Position numbers and translations under genes: made by a program
Notes under the pieces: generated by a model
Told to the model about the DNA's origin: nothing
The model's database searches: none
The model's input: only the letters and a program-made list of their open reading frames with translations
Part shown: positions 1 through 10,713 of the stretch, one piece after another
Layout of the letters: each line of letters begins with the position of its first letter
Numbering within the stretch: the first letter of the stretch is position 1
DNA from: Sugiyamaella lignohabitans
Taxonomy: Eukaryota; Ascomycota; Dipodascomycetes; Dipodascales; Trichomonascaceae
Direction of reading: 5' to 3'
Length of the DNA: 64,000 bases
NCBI RefSeq assembly: GCF_001640025.1
Contig: NC_031674.1
Span: forward strand, 3,286,001 to 3,350,000

Positions 1-572
1 GTTCCAATCATTACACAAGCATCTGTCTTGGAGATACCTGTGATACCAAGACATGCTTCAATCTGCTGCGATACTAATGGTCTTGTGGGAGCCATAAAAA
101 TAATCTTAGCGTCCACAGTCCATCTATACCAATTTAGCATAACTGTACTAGCAATAAATGTTTTTCCCATACCTGTCGGTAGCGCACACAGAACATTGTT
201 GAATAGAGCCTTTTGGACGATATTCATTTGATAATCTCGAGGCGGGAGATTTGTGGGGTAGATATAGCTGCCAAGAGTATCAGGATTCAGTTCATGATGT
301 GTCACTGCAATCCCAAAGTTGCTACTTGTCGAGGTTCTACTGCTTGTACTTCGCTGGGATGTTGTTATTCGAGAACTACTTGAGGGCGGTCTTTTATCAA
401 AGAAGCTTGATCCTCTGGATGCTGGTACTGCTGCACTTGATCCTGGCGTTGCATCGCTTGATTCTAACTTCGGCGCTGAAGTTATTGCAAGGAGTTCTGC
501 ATCATCATCAGAGTCTGTATCAAAATCGAGCTCAATCAATTCAGGTGGAAGATTTCCCCATGATTTGGTCAT
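1..572 (-). CDS. MPH1: Mph1/FANCM-family DNA helicase, N-terminal part (runs off left edge)
   Basis: Members of this family are nuclear superfamily-2 DNA helicases that unwind D-loops and remodel stalled forks, favouring error-free repair. Only about 190 N-terminal residues lie in the window. After an acidic, Ser-rich leader (about residues 10-85) comes the helicase entry: [14 protein letters not shown], the Walker A sequence LPTGMGKT (the family usually has LPTGLGKT) and the motif Ia region [20 protein letters not shown], which is highly characteristic of Mph1/FANCM. The ATG at 570-572 is the first in frame; a stop lies upstream in frame at 645-647 with no ATG between. The gene is co-directional with YND1 and has only about 200 bp of upstream sequence. 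The identification is firm; the rest of the helicase cannot be checked here. Confidence 0.9.
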   Translation of the reverse strand, partial: MTKSWGNLPPELIELDFDTDSDDDAELLAITSAPKLESSDATPGSSAAVPASRGSSFFDKRPPSSSSRITTSQRSTSSRTSTSSNFGIAVTHHELNPDTLGSYIYPTNLPPRDYQMNIVQKALFNNVLCALPTGMGKTFIASTVMLNWYRWTVDAKIIFMAPTRPLVSQQIEACLGITGISKTDACVMIG

Positions 573-771
573 AGCGTTGACATCAAAAAACACGAAGCAT
601 ACGCGCTCCAGCAGCCGTATTAAATAATACCGCTCAAAATCAACCTTTTATACGTTCATTTTATAGTTCTGGCAGCGCCGACAATCAAAACAAATAAAAC
701 AATAAAACTATTTGCACAAACATAATAAATTATAATAATTACATTACACACGATGGCATATAAATATCTAA

Positions 772-2805
772 TTATTTAAGACCCTCATCACGAAGATCAA
801 ATGACGAAATAGGACGTATTGGTTCGGGTCTCATATTGAGTCTACTGCTCACTCTAGAAGGAACGCTGTTGAGATCCAACATAGACGTAGATTTTCCAAG
901 GTTTCCCGATGATTTCATCCTTCTTGGAGCATATGAGGTTCTGGATCCAGATGGTGAACCGGGATAGCTTTTCAGTGAAAAATCTGCCTCGTTAAGACCC
1001 TCTTCTAATAATCGGTCAGCATCCTCACGGCCAAAGTCATCTATATACGACTTGCCATTTCCTGAGAACCTAGAATAAACTGACCATATGGGATGAGTCA
1101 GATATCGAAGTTTATTATGAAATAATGATGAAAACCCAAGAAATCTGCGTGAGGAATGACCGCGACCCAAAAATGATTTAAAATATGCGAAAGCAAGCCA
1201 GAAAAGTAATATTAGAAAAACAAATAGAATGTGAATTCCAGAAATAACGGGTGCATGACGAATAGGTGTGCTGAATGGAATCCCTTCGCCCCCGATAATA
1301 TATTGTGGATTAGGTACACCAGCAGGCATATATCCGACATCTATCATACCCGGTCTAGCAGAAGGTATCTGACTAGATGCATAGAGCATTGCCTTGCCTA
1401 GAGTCCAAGTTAATTCGACACCGTCGATTGAAACTGCGCTTTGGAATGGATCAATGAAATCATGGATGTTCCTGGTATCTAACTGATTCTCAAAATCAAT
1501 AGATGTAGCTCGTTTATCCAATTCTAAAAGAACTTTGCCATTATCTGATACTGGTACTCCAAATCCCTCATGCAAAATATTTACCACCCAAGCTGCCTTA
1601 AAGCATGCTGTAGATAAGTACTCTTTTTTCATATCTTTATACACCCCTTGTTCACTGTTTGCTAAAACTTCTTCCCAAGACAATGAACAGAACTCCTTGG
1701 CCTTACTACTGAACTTGGCAAAATCATACTTGCCACCCATATCGAAAACATCGTTGGCTGTATACCAATACTCGCTCACTCCAACCAACTTGTCTGAATT
1801 AAAATCAATTGCGGGAACATGAATTCCGTTAAACAAACATGGTTCATCTTTGCATGGAAGGCCTTTATTAAGTAGTGGTACCAACTGATTCAAACAATGT
1901 TCGAAGTCACCGGTTCCTATAAACGTGACATTCGTGTTGGAGCCATCATAATAGTTAAAAGAATGTCCCGCTGGAGCACATGGGTCTGAAATTGTATTTA
2001 ATGCTGCATCGTGTTGGTGATTAGGCAATGAGTCAATATTTAGCACTAAATATTCAGAAAGACGCTTCCTCGCCTCGTTAGCACCGAATCCCAACCATGT
2101 TGACACAAATACCTTCCATTCATGATCTTCACCATCCAAACTTCTCAAATGAACATCATATAAATCATCAAGATGACGTTCAGTTTCAGTCTTGTTCGGA
2201 GAAAATGCTATTTGAGCAGATGCACCACCCATATCCATAAACCCAAAAGAGTGGGCATTTTCGCTGTAGCTCCTAGTGGGACCTAGCAGATAATTCAACG
2301 CTAGCCATCCATATAACCCCTCTGTTTCACCATCTATTACTGAGATATGGCTCTCACATTCTGGTAGGTAAAAATTTGTGTTTTCTTTCAAAGACAAACA
2401 AACTTCATTCAATAGACTTGCTTGATCTTTGTCCGGTAACAGTCTCATTCCAGCAGTAGCCAAAAAATAGATAGGCGTAGAAAAATGTTCTTCGGCAGGG
2501 ATAATAGACTGTGCATGTTTTATGAGTTCTTGTAAGTGGTCAGTCCAGACCTTGTCTAGTTTCTTTGCATATGATGAAATTCCAGGGCTAGTCTTCTTCT
2601 TCCATTGTGGGTCTAAGTGAAGTGGTGGTAGTGACTGCAATGATTTTTTATTTTTGGATTGTTCAGCTCTGTACTGAATTGGATCTGGCCATTCGTACAC
2701 AAACAACCGGGACCCACTTGACCCGGCATCTATTATAACGGCATATCGAGAATCAGATCCTTTTTTTGATATTGGTGACCGTCTAACAAAATTTGGCGGC
2801 GGCAT
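772..2805 (-). CDS. YND1: Golgi apyrase (GDA1/CD39 nucleoside phosphatase), Ynd1-like
   Basis: This 677-residue protein should hydrolyse nucleoside di- and triphosphates in the Golgi lumen, turning GDP/UDP into GMP/UMP so that nucleotide-sugar import can continue. The apyrase-conserved regions are visible: DAGSSGSRLFVYEW (about residue 26), FLATAGMRLLP, GETEGLYGWLALNYLLG and FMDMGGASAQIAF. There is no N-terminal signal anchor. A single strong membrane segment lies at about residues 520-545, followed by a Ser/Arg-rich cytosolic tail of roughly 130 residues. This single C-terminal anchor matches Ynd1 (about 630 residues) and not Gda1, whose anchor is N-terminal. The ATG at 2803-2805 is the first in the open frame. 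The tail has several RRxS-type sites, plausible for kinase control (inference). Confidence 0.92.
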   Translation of the reverse strand: MPPPNFVRRSPISKKGSDSRYAVIIDAGSSGSRLFVYEWPDPIQYRAEQSKNKKSLQSLPPLHLDPQWKKKTSPGISSYAKKLDKVWTDHLQELIKHAQSIIPAEEHFSTPIYFLATAGMRLLPDKDQASLLNEVCLSLKENTNFYLPECESHISVIDGETEGLYGWLALNYLLGPTRSYSENAHSFGFMDMGGASAQIAFSPNKTETERHLDDLYDVHLRSLDGEDHEWKVFVSTWLGFGANEARKRLSEYLVLNIDSLPNHQHDAALNTISDPCAPAGHSFNYYDGSNTNVTFIGTGDFEHCLNQLVPLLNKGLPCKDEPCLFNGIHVPAIDFNSDKLVGVSEYWYTANDVFDMGGKYDFAKFSSKAKEFCSLSWEEVLANSEQGVYKDMKKEYLSTACFKAAWVVNILHEGFGVPVSDNGKVLLELDKRATSIDFENQLDTRNIHDFIDPFQSAVSIDGVELTWTLGKAMLYASSQIPSARPGMIDVGYMPAGVPNPQYIIGGEGIPFSTPIRHAPVISGIHILFVFLILLFWLAFAYFKSFLGRGHSSRRFLGFSSLFHNKLRYLTHPIWSVYSRFSGNGKSYIDDFGREDADRLLEEGLNEADFSLKSYPGSPSGSRTSYAPRRMKSSGNLGKSTSMLDLNSVPSRVSSRLNMRPEPIRPISSFDLRDEGLK

Positions 2806-3723
2806 TATGGAACAGAACGATATGTTGTCTTCTCATATAGGATACTCAATCAAATTCTTATTTCCTATATCTTTGCCGAATTTTTGACATACAGTTCCAA
2901 GCTTACAAGCCAAGATTTATACTGAAACACCGGGAATCTTTGTTCTAATTGCCCTTATCAATGAATGATATTGACAGTTGCTTTACAAGATAAATCAAAT
3001 CCACCTTCAGTAACCCGCCTCTTTATGATGCAGAAATATCTCTCCACAAAGACCAAGCAAGAAATAAAACTACTGAGTCTCAGTCAATATTTTTGAAAAG
3101 AAAATAAATACAAGATAAACTGGTGATTAACTTTATTTGGGTATGCTGACTTTATCATTATAACGTGGCAGCTAGCGCCGCGCTTAGCTTATCTACGGCG
3201 TGTTGACTAAAACGGATAAGATCTAGAACAAAATATCAGCCATACTCTATTTTGGCCCTAGTTTAGTTAGTTTTAGTATCTGTTGCTAATTTTTATAAAA
3301 TCTCTTAATATAGTATTGACATTTTGGCTAGAAAATTTTTAGAATTGGAAAGCATCTAGTCATGATAAGCTCAATCCGATATTTTGTTTGTTTTGATTAT
3401 CTGTACGAATCAGGCACCGTCGGATAAACTGTCGGTAATGCATACATCAGGCATCAAACTGTATCACTGTACAGAGAGAGAAAAGTGCCTAATAATAAAT
3501 AAAATAGAAACTATGATCAAAACTTTTAATAAGCAGGACAAATCAAGCTATCTGAGGATTCGAAATTATAGCCTTTCCTCTAGCTAATGCGCAACTAAGG
3601 TAGTTGGTTCTTTTTAATTTGTACACGTTATATATCCTGCTTATGTCCAAAACTTTGCTAATTGTATTCATCTTTCAAGGAAGAGCTATATAAATATGTA
3701 AGTAGTAGTTTCTGCTCAATTTC
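2806..3723. other. Intergenic, between the starts/ends of YND1 and the lactonase-fold gene
   Basis: This 918-bp AT-rich stretch holds the upstream region of YND1 and the 3' flank of the lactonase-fold gene (both minus strand). Its one notable element is an imperfect GC-rich palindrome around 3170-3189 (arms AGCTAGCG and CGCTTAGCT). A 67-codon ORF at 3384-3587 has no family features and is probably chance. Confidence 0.6.
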
Positions 3724-4842
3724 TTATTCTTGGTGGAAATATATATAAGCCGGCTTCTCAATCCCTTTTAAAGTAGATCTCCACTCTAAAAGGCCTGTAT
3801 CATATTGTCGTGAAAACACATCCACTCGGTCATTTCCTTGATTTCCGACTATATACCACTTCTCATCTGGAGACAAATCACCATGTCTAGGGAAATAACC
3901 ACCGCTTGATATATTTTGGACATGGGTCACACCGGTTGTAATAATCTTGAACACAGTTATTGAGTCATTTCCTGACTTGTCACTGGATATATCACGATTT
4001 GTGATATAAACAAATCGATTCTCTCTATCGACCCGAATTGCGCTCGGGTTTGTTTTGTGGAGTATATTCGATGACACAGTAGGCTCCTTCTGAATTTCAG
4101 TCTTCAACTGACCAGTGTGAACGTCATACTCATAAACAGATAATGTGGAATCCAGTTCATTCAAAACGTATGCCAAGGGCTGGGTGGTATGAAATGCAAT
4201 ATGTCTAGGACCAGCTCCCTTGGCAGCCGAAAGAAATGGCACTTCTAAAGGTTTCAATATGCCATTTGATATCTCGTACTGAAAGATTTTATCCTGACCA
4301 AGATCTGTCAAGTAAATTATATTATTCTTGCACAACGGCGGTTGACCTATCCAGTGAGGATGACTCCATTCCTGACGATCCTTTCTGGGTCCTACCTGAA
4401 AGCTCGAGTCTTTACTCAAGTCAATCACAGAGCTACTTTCTGCGGAGATTAGCCCGGTAGCATCAATGTTATAACTGGCTACCGTGCCTCCATTGTAATT
4501 GGCTACAAAAAGTAAATTGTTCTCTGAACCGGAGGTGACGAACAGGTGTGTGGGGTCTTTTCCCTTTGACAGTACACTTTGAGTTTTGGTCAACGGCAAC
4601 TTTTCATTGCTGAAATCAACTTTGAAAGCAATTACTGCCCCGACACTTGTTTCATAGGCCCCCGAGCCACTGTATATAGTTGTTTCGTCAGTGGCATATA
4701 GTAAGCCTTTTTGGTGACTGTCCAATATCCAAGTTGCAGCCGAACCGAACGAGCTTTTACCAGCGTGAGTCAATATCCCCGATGTACGGTCAAAGTCAGC
4801 AAGATACACATCATTACCAAATGTTCCAATAATCAACTTCAT
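3724..4842 (-). CDS. Lactonase-family seven-bladed beta-propeller protein
   Basis: A 372-residue protein of the lactonase / 6-phosphogluconolactonase (YbhE-type) beta-propeller family, which in fungi also includes carboxy-cis,cis-muconate cyclases. It starts with the typical first blade MKLIIGTFGNDVYLADFD and shows repeated blade strands such as LLYATDETT, LLFVANYNGGTVASYNI, IIYLTDLGQDKIFQYEI, GPRHIAFHTTQPLAYVLNEL, FVYITNRDI and GDLSPDEKWYIVGNQGNDRVDVF. The PRH and HP residues that line the propeller channel in the family are present. There is no signal peptide, so it is probably cytosolic. Length matches the family (about 350-400). A TATA-like stretch lies about 40-50 bp upstream on the minus strand (4877-4890). 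The substrate cannot be assigned; sugar-acid lactone hydrolysis is only one possibility. Confidence 0.82.
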   Translation of the reverse strand: MKLIIGTFGNDVYLADFDRTSGILTHAGKSSFGSAATWILDSHQKGLLYATDETTIYSGSGAYETSVGAVIAFKVDFSNEKLPLTKTQSVLSKGKDPTHLFVTSGSENNLLFVANYNGGTVASYNIDATGLISAESSSVIDLSKDSSFQVGPRKDRQEWSHPHWIGQPPLCKNNIIYLTDLGQDKIFQYEISNGILKPLEVPFLSAAKGAGPRHIAFHTTQPLAYVLNELDSTLSVYEYDVHTGQLKTEIQKEPTVSSNILHKTNPSAIRVDRENRFVYITNRDISSDKSGNDSITVFKIITTGVTHVQNISSGGYFPRHGDLSPDEKWYIVGNQGNDRVDVFSRQYDTGLLEWRSTLKGIEKPAYIYFHQE

Positions 4843-5902
4843 TTCACGGATTGCTCTCTATAATGTGAAACAATAGGCATATATTGAATATAAATATGGC
4901 AACATTGCAACCCCCACATGGGGTGCAAAGAGGGGCATATGCACGTTGATATCTAAGATCTCCGCTCAATTGTCCGAAACTTATATTGAGCTCCAACTTT
5001 GATATCCCCATTTTCCCGCAAAAATGAATCCCATTCCCATATTTACCTCCCATAGCGCTATAATGTGAATGCCACATATGCTTGACAGATGTTCTAATCC
5101 AAACCAGTAGGATCTTTTTTCTTTGGCAGGACATAGATATGAAACCAACTACAGCCCACGGAGTAGTTCTCAGAGTAATTTTTTTTTCTAAAGCATGTAC
5201 ATCTTCAATCTACAACTGTAACATTCTCAAGAATAAAATGAATATTTCTCATTAAAATCTTAAGGTCTGATATGGTATCGAAGATCGGTTCCTTCTCTGT
5301 TTCTACACTAACTGACTTGCGTTACATAAGAAACCTGGGGTGCCAATTTAGCTTGCATATTTACGGCAATATATTTGATTTTTTGCTTGTTCTAATATCT
5401 CCTTAATTAACAATTGTTGTGCCATGCACTAAATATCATTAAGCTTTAAAAGGCATGTACAGTAGCGTTGATTAGTCTATCCCGCAGTTACGAGCCGATG
5501 TAATTAAGTACATGTTACGACATAATTAACAATCCCTATCTTGCATATAGATCATGCAGGGCCCTCCCCTATCAATTAAAGATCTATTTCATGACATAAA
5601 ATGTCAAAGCAAAATACAGTTCTCCCATTTAATTAGTACCAGAAAACTAAGTTGGGATTACGGTTTCCAGAAAAGCTTTTGCCAAAAAAATGACAGTTCA
5701 AGTTCTGGACGGAACAGTGCGGCTGGAGTCCCACAGAGATGAATATCACGACATGTCCTGAACTCGGTAAAGGTCAAACATCACAAACCTATAAACCACC
5801 CTTTGTTCAATCAATTCGCTGGCCTTGTCAAGATCAACTTCTGACGGAGTCCAAATATAGGACTGGATTGCCACTAAGCGTACATTTCGAGGGTTCACAA
5901 TA
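4843..5902. promoter_or_regulatory. Divergent intergenic region between lactonase-fold gene and SEC10
   Basis: This 1,060-bp region separates two genes transcribed away from each other. It contains TATA-like DNA near 4877-4890 for the lactonase-fold gene and a small dyad CCCC-ACAT-GGGG at 4912-4923. The short ORFs at 4844-5134 (minus), 5554-5742 (plus) and 5746-5946 (minus) have no recognisable domain. Confidence 0.5.
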
Positions 5903-8537
5903 ATGAGTTTATATGGGTTGGATGAGGACATTGAGAAGCTCCTCAATCCAGAAACATTTCAAGAAGGCTTCTCGGCTAAAGACTTCATTGAGAAACTGAG
6001 CGAGAATATCTTAAATTCTACAGATGAGTTTGTGGTAGATGGAGCGCGAGCATTGGACCCTAAGCCGTATATCCGTAATTTCGAGGCTGTTCTAAATGAA
6101 CTTCGCCGGCTCGAAGTATCGGCAGGAACTGAGGAACGAAATGCCGCCCAGGATATGTACCAGATTGAAATATCCCATAGTAAAAGCATGGTTAATCTGG
6201 GCGGCTTGATAAATAGCACTATGTCAGAATTCAGCGGGTTGGAGGAGCTTGTCAATGACATAGTATCAGCAACATCTTCATTAACCGACAAACTCGAAGT
6301 TCTATCAGGACAATACGAACAAACGGTATCGTCGACATTTCTAATAAAAACATATTTGTCATTTGTCAGGAAAGGAAACTCATCAGATCTTAGTAGGTTG
6401 TGGGAAGGTGGCTTACCGGCTGACAGGAGGAAATGTGTTAGTGTTGTGAGACAGCTTCAAGGATTGAGCCGGCGCATTGGCAATTCCGACGATAAGTTAA
6501 TAAAGCCACACGAAGAGATTGATAAATTCGCTGAGAGCATAGAAACAGACTTACTGCAGGAATTTGATAATGCATATATATCGGCCGACATGGCCGCAAT
6601 GAGAGAATCTGCCAGCATTTTAACTGATTTCAATGGAGGTGGAAGTGTTGTTCAAGTATTTGTCAATCAACATGACTTTTTCATAGTACAAGAAAAGCTT
6701 GTCGATACTTCGAGAATGAATGATGATGCCATGTGGGTAAAAATGAAAGATCCACAAAGTGATACTATAGAATTTGAAACGTTAGTACAGGAACTGATGG
6801 ATGAGATCAAAAATGGGGTTGCATCCGAGACAGAAATCATCACGAGAGTGTTTCCCAATCCTGTTATGGTATTCAAAGTTTTCTTACAACGGATATTCGC
6901 TCAAAGAATCCAGCAGCAGTTGGAGGCGTATTTTCAAGTGGCTGAAAATATATCAACATTAGCATACGTCCGAGTTTTGCATATTTCTTATAATCGTGTC
7001 GGTGCATTGGTAAAAGCTTTCAAGGAATGGTTCAATCAGTTAGCACTTGATAACGATGGCGAACTGGCATCATTATTGGACCAAAATTTTGCTGATATCT
7101 TTTTGCCATATATCGACAATGGGAGATACTTTGAGTCAGAGAAGAAAAACCTTCAAGAGATTATCAGTTCTGCTTTACAAAAGTTCAGCGATGCTCATAA
7201 GCACAGTTCAAACCAGAGAGACCAGAGACTGCTTGGAAGATTCTCGACTTCGAATGATGGGGACCAGACAGAAATCAGTGATTCGATTAACGGGTCACCT
7301 ACTCTTGGAGCACCTGAGAAATCTCATGAAAAAGGCAGAATTGGTCAGTTTATGAGGGCTGTACGGTTGGAAAGAACCAACTCTAGCGGGAATGGAAATA
7401 ATAGTTCTACAAGACCCAATAGTCAACCTGATTACAATAGTAGTCGGGCGTCAGCCGAAATTGACATTGGAGATCTTGAGATTCGTTATGATAATATACA
7501 ACTGATATTGGGCGCTTTTGCCGAGAGTGTGAGCCGTGATCTTGAACTAGCGAATTCCAATAATGTCAAACATGATGCGCAAGAACTCGTTAGATTGCTT
7601 ATTGATACAGTTGGTCATAATCACATCGACGTTGCCCTGGAAGAAGCTCTGGCAGCTTGTTCTGATGATCAGCGTAGTAACATTACATTGAAATATTTGA
7701 AGGTTATACCACCAGTAAATGGTTCAATAAAGTTAATTGCTGCTTTTGTAAAGAACATTTTGTTCTCAATGGCAAGGGGATCAGATTCTGTTCAGGCGCA
7801 TATGGTTACGAGTCTGAATAATTATGTTTCTAGTGCAGAGGAAACAATGAACGCAATTGTGAGCAATACAATAGACTTGATCATCACCAAAATCAACTCA
7901 ATTTTGAACAAACAAAAGAAGAAGGATTTCATCCCTCGTTCTGACGAGCGCACTGACGTAACTACGAGTGTGTGTGATGAAGTCATACAGCTACTAGGGG
8001 GTGTATATGGTATCTCACTGGAATCGTTGGATGGGGCCAATCTCGAGCTTTTCTTGCGTGAGATTGGCTTTGGTCTACGTGAAGCGTTGAAGATGCATCT
8101 TAAGAAGTTTTCGATTAGTCCAAGCGGAGGCTTGATATTAATTAGGTGAGTGTGAGCCACGAATAAAGGGCAAAATCAAATTACTAACTTATCAGGGATC
8201 TACAAGCTTATCAAGCAACGATTGATAAATGGGCTATTGGAGAATTATCAGAAGGATTCGCATTGTTACATGACATAGGCACATTATATACTGTCGAGTA
8301 AGTATTTTTGTGTGAAGTTTTGCCGTCTACGCTGAACTAACAAACTTCTTTAGACCGCAAGTAATACCATCGCTATTACGGGAAAGTAACCTTAGCAAGC
8401 TATCAGCGTTGGAATTACGGGAATACCTGTCTAAGAGACTTGATTACTATACAAACTCTATCAACAGACTCGTAACCCCATCAGGACTGCAACCAAAGGC
8501 TCTTAATTCGGCACGATATAATCCTTTAATATTCTAA
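5903..8537 (+). CDS. SEC10: Exocyst complex component Sec10 (three exons)
   Basis: Sec10 is a subunit of the octameric exocyst, which tethers secretory vesicles to the plasma membrane at growth sites. Joining exons 5903-8145, 8196-8297 and 8354-8537 gives 842 residues, close to S. cerevisiae Sec10 (871). The N-terminus has the helical coiled-coil region (LSGQYEQTVSSTFLIKTYLSF), followed by the all-helical body with FPNPVMVFKVFLQRIFAQRI. Both introns are short (50 and 56 bp), with donors GTGAGT and GTAAGT and branch points TACTAAC (8182-8188) and GAACTAAC. Without splicing the frame would stop at 8147 and lose the C-terminal helices; the spliced end reads DLQAYQATIDKW, then REYLSKRLDYYTNSINRL, then NPLIF. 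Residues 440-515 are a polar, Asn/Ser-rich insert. The 3' clustering of introns is unusual for yeast. Confidence 0.93.
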
Positions 8538-8627
8538 AATATATACAGTTTTTATTGCCTGCAGAAACACACACTTGTGATCCTTGTAGTTTAGAGGATT
8601 AAACTGGAGACTGGCATCATCTAGACC

Positions 8628-10274
8628 CTAATCAAACAATGCACGATTGAGATAGAGAAATAGAGAAATCACAAGTCCTGCAGTCAGAATGAGATCAAAT
8701 GCAAGAGAAGACCATGACTTACGCAGCGGTCTGTTGATTGGTAAACGTGGTTTTTCTTCACCTGAATGAGTCGGCAGAGAAACATCAAGAACAGATGAAG
8801 AGGCTGCTTTATTTAGAAACATAAATCTGCGAGGAATACGAGCCGGAAACAAGTTATACAAGAGGACTACTCCCAACGTAATGATAGCAAACAAGCCATA
8901 TAGTGTAAAGGCCCAGAATGGCGATGGCATCAGACAAATAGAGGTGTGAAAATGTGAAGGATCCGATTCATAACCAGTGGGACCAAGTGTAACTAACTGA
9001 ATACCAGGGTAATCAATTCCCATAGCCATCGAAATAGATTTGACTGTATATTCATCGACAATGCGGGAACCTGCCGCAGCATCTAAAGTAGAGCCTTCTT
9101 CAGTAGGCTCGGCGGGGTACCAAGTGGCCAGCTTATGATTATACGAGGGATTTTGAGGATCATATCGTGCATCATAAAACTTGTGTTGAACATGGCAAGC
9201 ATCGTGGTCATCTCCAGAAAATACAGCAATCGGTTTGACGGCAGTTAAAACGTCGTTGCTAACTTTAGGTGTGACCAAGGTTTGGTATTGATATCCGTAG
9301 ACATAAGGAAGGGCACCCTTCGACGATTCTCTATGTTTACCGCACTTACTGTCTGGCGATCTGTACAGGGGTATGTGAGTGAGTAGAATCCGTGGTTTAT
9401 CAGCCGGCAAATTTTTATCAAGATTTTTAAGAAACTCGGTCGGTGGTCCATAGATGCTGCTATTAACGGTATTCAACATAGAAATCGTGTCCAGTAGAAC
9501 AAATGTGTATTCTCCAACATCTACAGTTGACGAGGTTTCACCGAAATATGCTTGGAATCTGTTTAATGCATGTGGTACTAACGTATCGCCATACCCTATA
9601 TCATGATTCCCTGGTAGACTCATTACCGTGCGCTTGTATGGAGGGCGAGTGAAGATTCTATTCCATCTATCATACTCCTCTCTCCAAACTGAGTCAGACC
9701 ACTCTCTCCCACCATCAAACAGATCACCTAAGAAAATATTAGCATGAGGGTCCAAAATCTTATTTATATTCACCCAATTTCGCCTTAAGTAGCTGTCCAC
9801 AATATATTTTGTAATAGCCAGAAGTGTTTTGGGTCTAGTAGGATAGGTATTATCATCAATCAATTGCGGATCAGCAATCAGTGCTACGCGAGAAGGATGC
9901 GAACCTGAAGTATGAGCATGCCAGTGGCACTTGCTTTTAATTGCACTATACGGGTAGTGACGTTCTCCGTACCATAAAAGTAAAACCCATGATAACAGCA
10001 AAGCATGGAGGTATGTAGGCTTAGTGAGGTTGGATTGATACGTCCCCTTTGCCCACAGACTCGTCACTCTTGCTTGGTCTCGAATCATATCTGGATCCAA
10101 ATAATATATTCCTCTTATAAGCGCTTGAATTCTAGCTTTTACTGTCTTGTTTCTTCTTGGTAAAAATTGAGAGCCAGTTCCTGAATCAGCTGCCAAATCA
10201 ATGTCCTCAGTTGTATCGACAGTGTCTAGGTAGGGATTCCCTCCCCTCCTATATGCTGATTTTAAGCTAGACAT
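8628..10274 (-). CDS. Cdc1/Ted1-family calcineurin-like phosphoesterase (GPI-anchor remodelling)
   Basis: A 548-residue membrane metallophosphoesterase. Cdc1 and Ted1 (and mammalian PGAP5/MPPE1) remove ethanolamine-phosphate side branches from GPI-anchor mannoses in the ER/Golgi, a step needed for sorting of GPI proteins. The dinuclear metal motifs are complete and in order: IADPQLID, GDLFDGGREW, LPGNHDIGYG, LLTHIPLYR and FSGDDHDACH. An N-terminal membrane segment lies near residues 80-105 and two more near the C-terminus (about 450-475 and 526-545), with the catalytic domain between them as expected for a lumenal enzyme. I cannot decide between the Cdc1 and Ted1 orthologue by eye. A second GPI-remodelling gene (PGAP2-like) starts 2 kb away. 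It shares a 439-bp divergent promoter with the SAS4-like gene. Confidence 0.88.
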   Translation of the reverse strand: MSSLKSAYRRGGNPYLDTVDTTEDIDLAADSGTGSQFLPRRNKTVKARIQALIRGIYYLDPDMIRDQARVTSLWAKGTYQSNLTKPTYLHALLLSWVLLLWYGERHYPYSAIKSKCHWHAHTSGSHPSRVALIADPQLIDDNTYPTRPKTLLAITKYIVDSYLRRNWVNINKILDPHANIFLGDLFDGGREWSDSVWREEYDRWNRIFTRPPYKRTVMSLPGNHDIGYGDTLVPHALNRFQAYFGETSSTVDVGEYTFVLLDTISMLNTVNSSIYGPPTEFLKNLDKNLPADKPRILLTHIPLYRSPDSKCGKHRESSKGALPYVYGYQYQTLVTPKVSNDVLTAVKPIAVFSGDDHDACHVQHKFYDARYDPQNPSYNHKLATWYPAEPTEEGSTLDAAAGSRIVDEYTVKSISMAMGIDYPGIQLVTLGPTGYESDPSHFHTSICLMPSPFWAFTLYGLFAIITLGVVLLYNLFPARIPRRFMFLNKAASSSVLDVSLPTHSGEEKPRLPINRPLRKSWSSLAFDLILTAGLVISLFLYLNRALFD

Positions 10275-10713
10275 TTGTCCAGCTAAAAATTGAAATGCAA
10301 AAAGGTTGAATAAATAAAAAGGCTTTGTTGGGATTTGGAAACTCTAAATAGTTAATAACAAATAGAGCAAATTCCTTTGGCTTGACAACCAGAGAGATAT
10401 CTACAGAACTGTAAATATCAAGCGTGTCCGTATGCAGGGGAATCACCCTCGTACACAAAATAAAGCCGTATGTGAAGTTCGAGTAGATCCCGCGTCCGAG
10501 AGTTCTAAGCTCTTTTCGTAGTATCGATATCAGACGAAAGTTTCGTCGAAAATAATCTGACCTCGATTGCATTTGGTGCTTTTCATTTTGAAAATGACCA
10601 TATGCTTGTTTAATTTTATGGTCTAATTGTAGGTGTATAAGAGTTTGAGCAATTCATGAAGCCTACCTGCAGTAAATTTGGTTGTACTAACTGAGACTTT
10701 TAGGAAATCACAC
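10275..10713. promoter_or_regulatory. Divergent promoter with probable 5' UTR intron 3' end
   Basis: This region drives the Cdc1/Ted1-like gene leftwards and the SAS4-like gene rightwards. A consensus branch point TACTAAC (10684-10690) followed by an acceptor TTTTAG ending at 10703 lies 10 bp before the ATG at 10714, so the rightward transcript probably carries a leader intron. No good donor reached from an upstream ATG gives an open frame, which is why I place the intron in the 5' UTR. Confidence 0.5.

Noticed and set aside
4844..5134. 96-codon ORF ending 2 bp before the lactonase-fold start
   Set aside because: It has no family features and sits in the promoter; the lactonase-fold protein is complete from its own ATG.
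5554..5742. 62-codon ORF whose start (GPPLSIKDLF) resembles the amidase-signature entry segment
   Set aside because: The resemblance covers about ten residues only; no Gly/Ser-rich amidase signature or catalytic Ser-Ser-Lys follows, and there is no longer broken frame around it.
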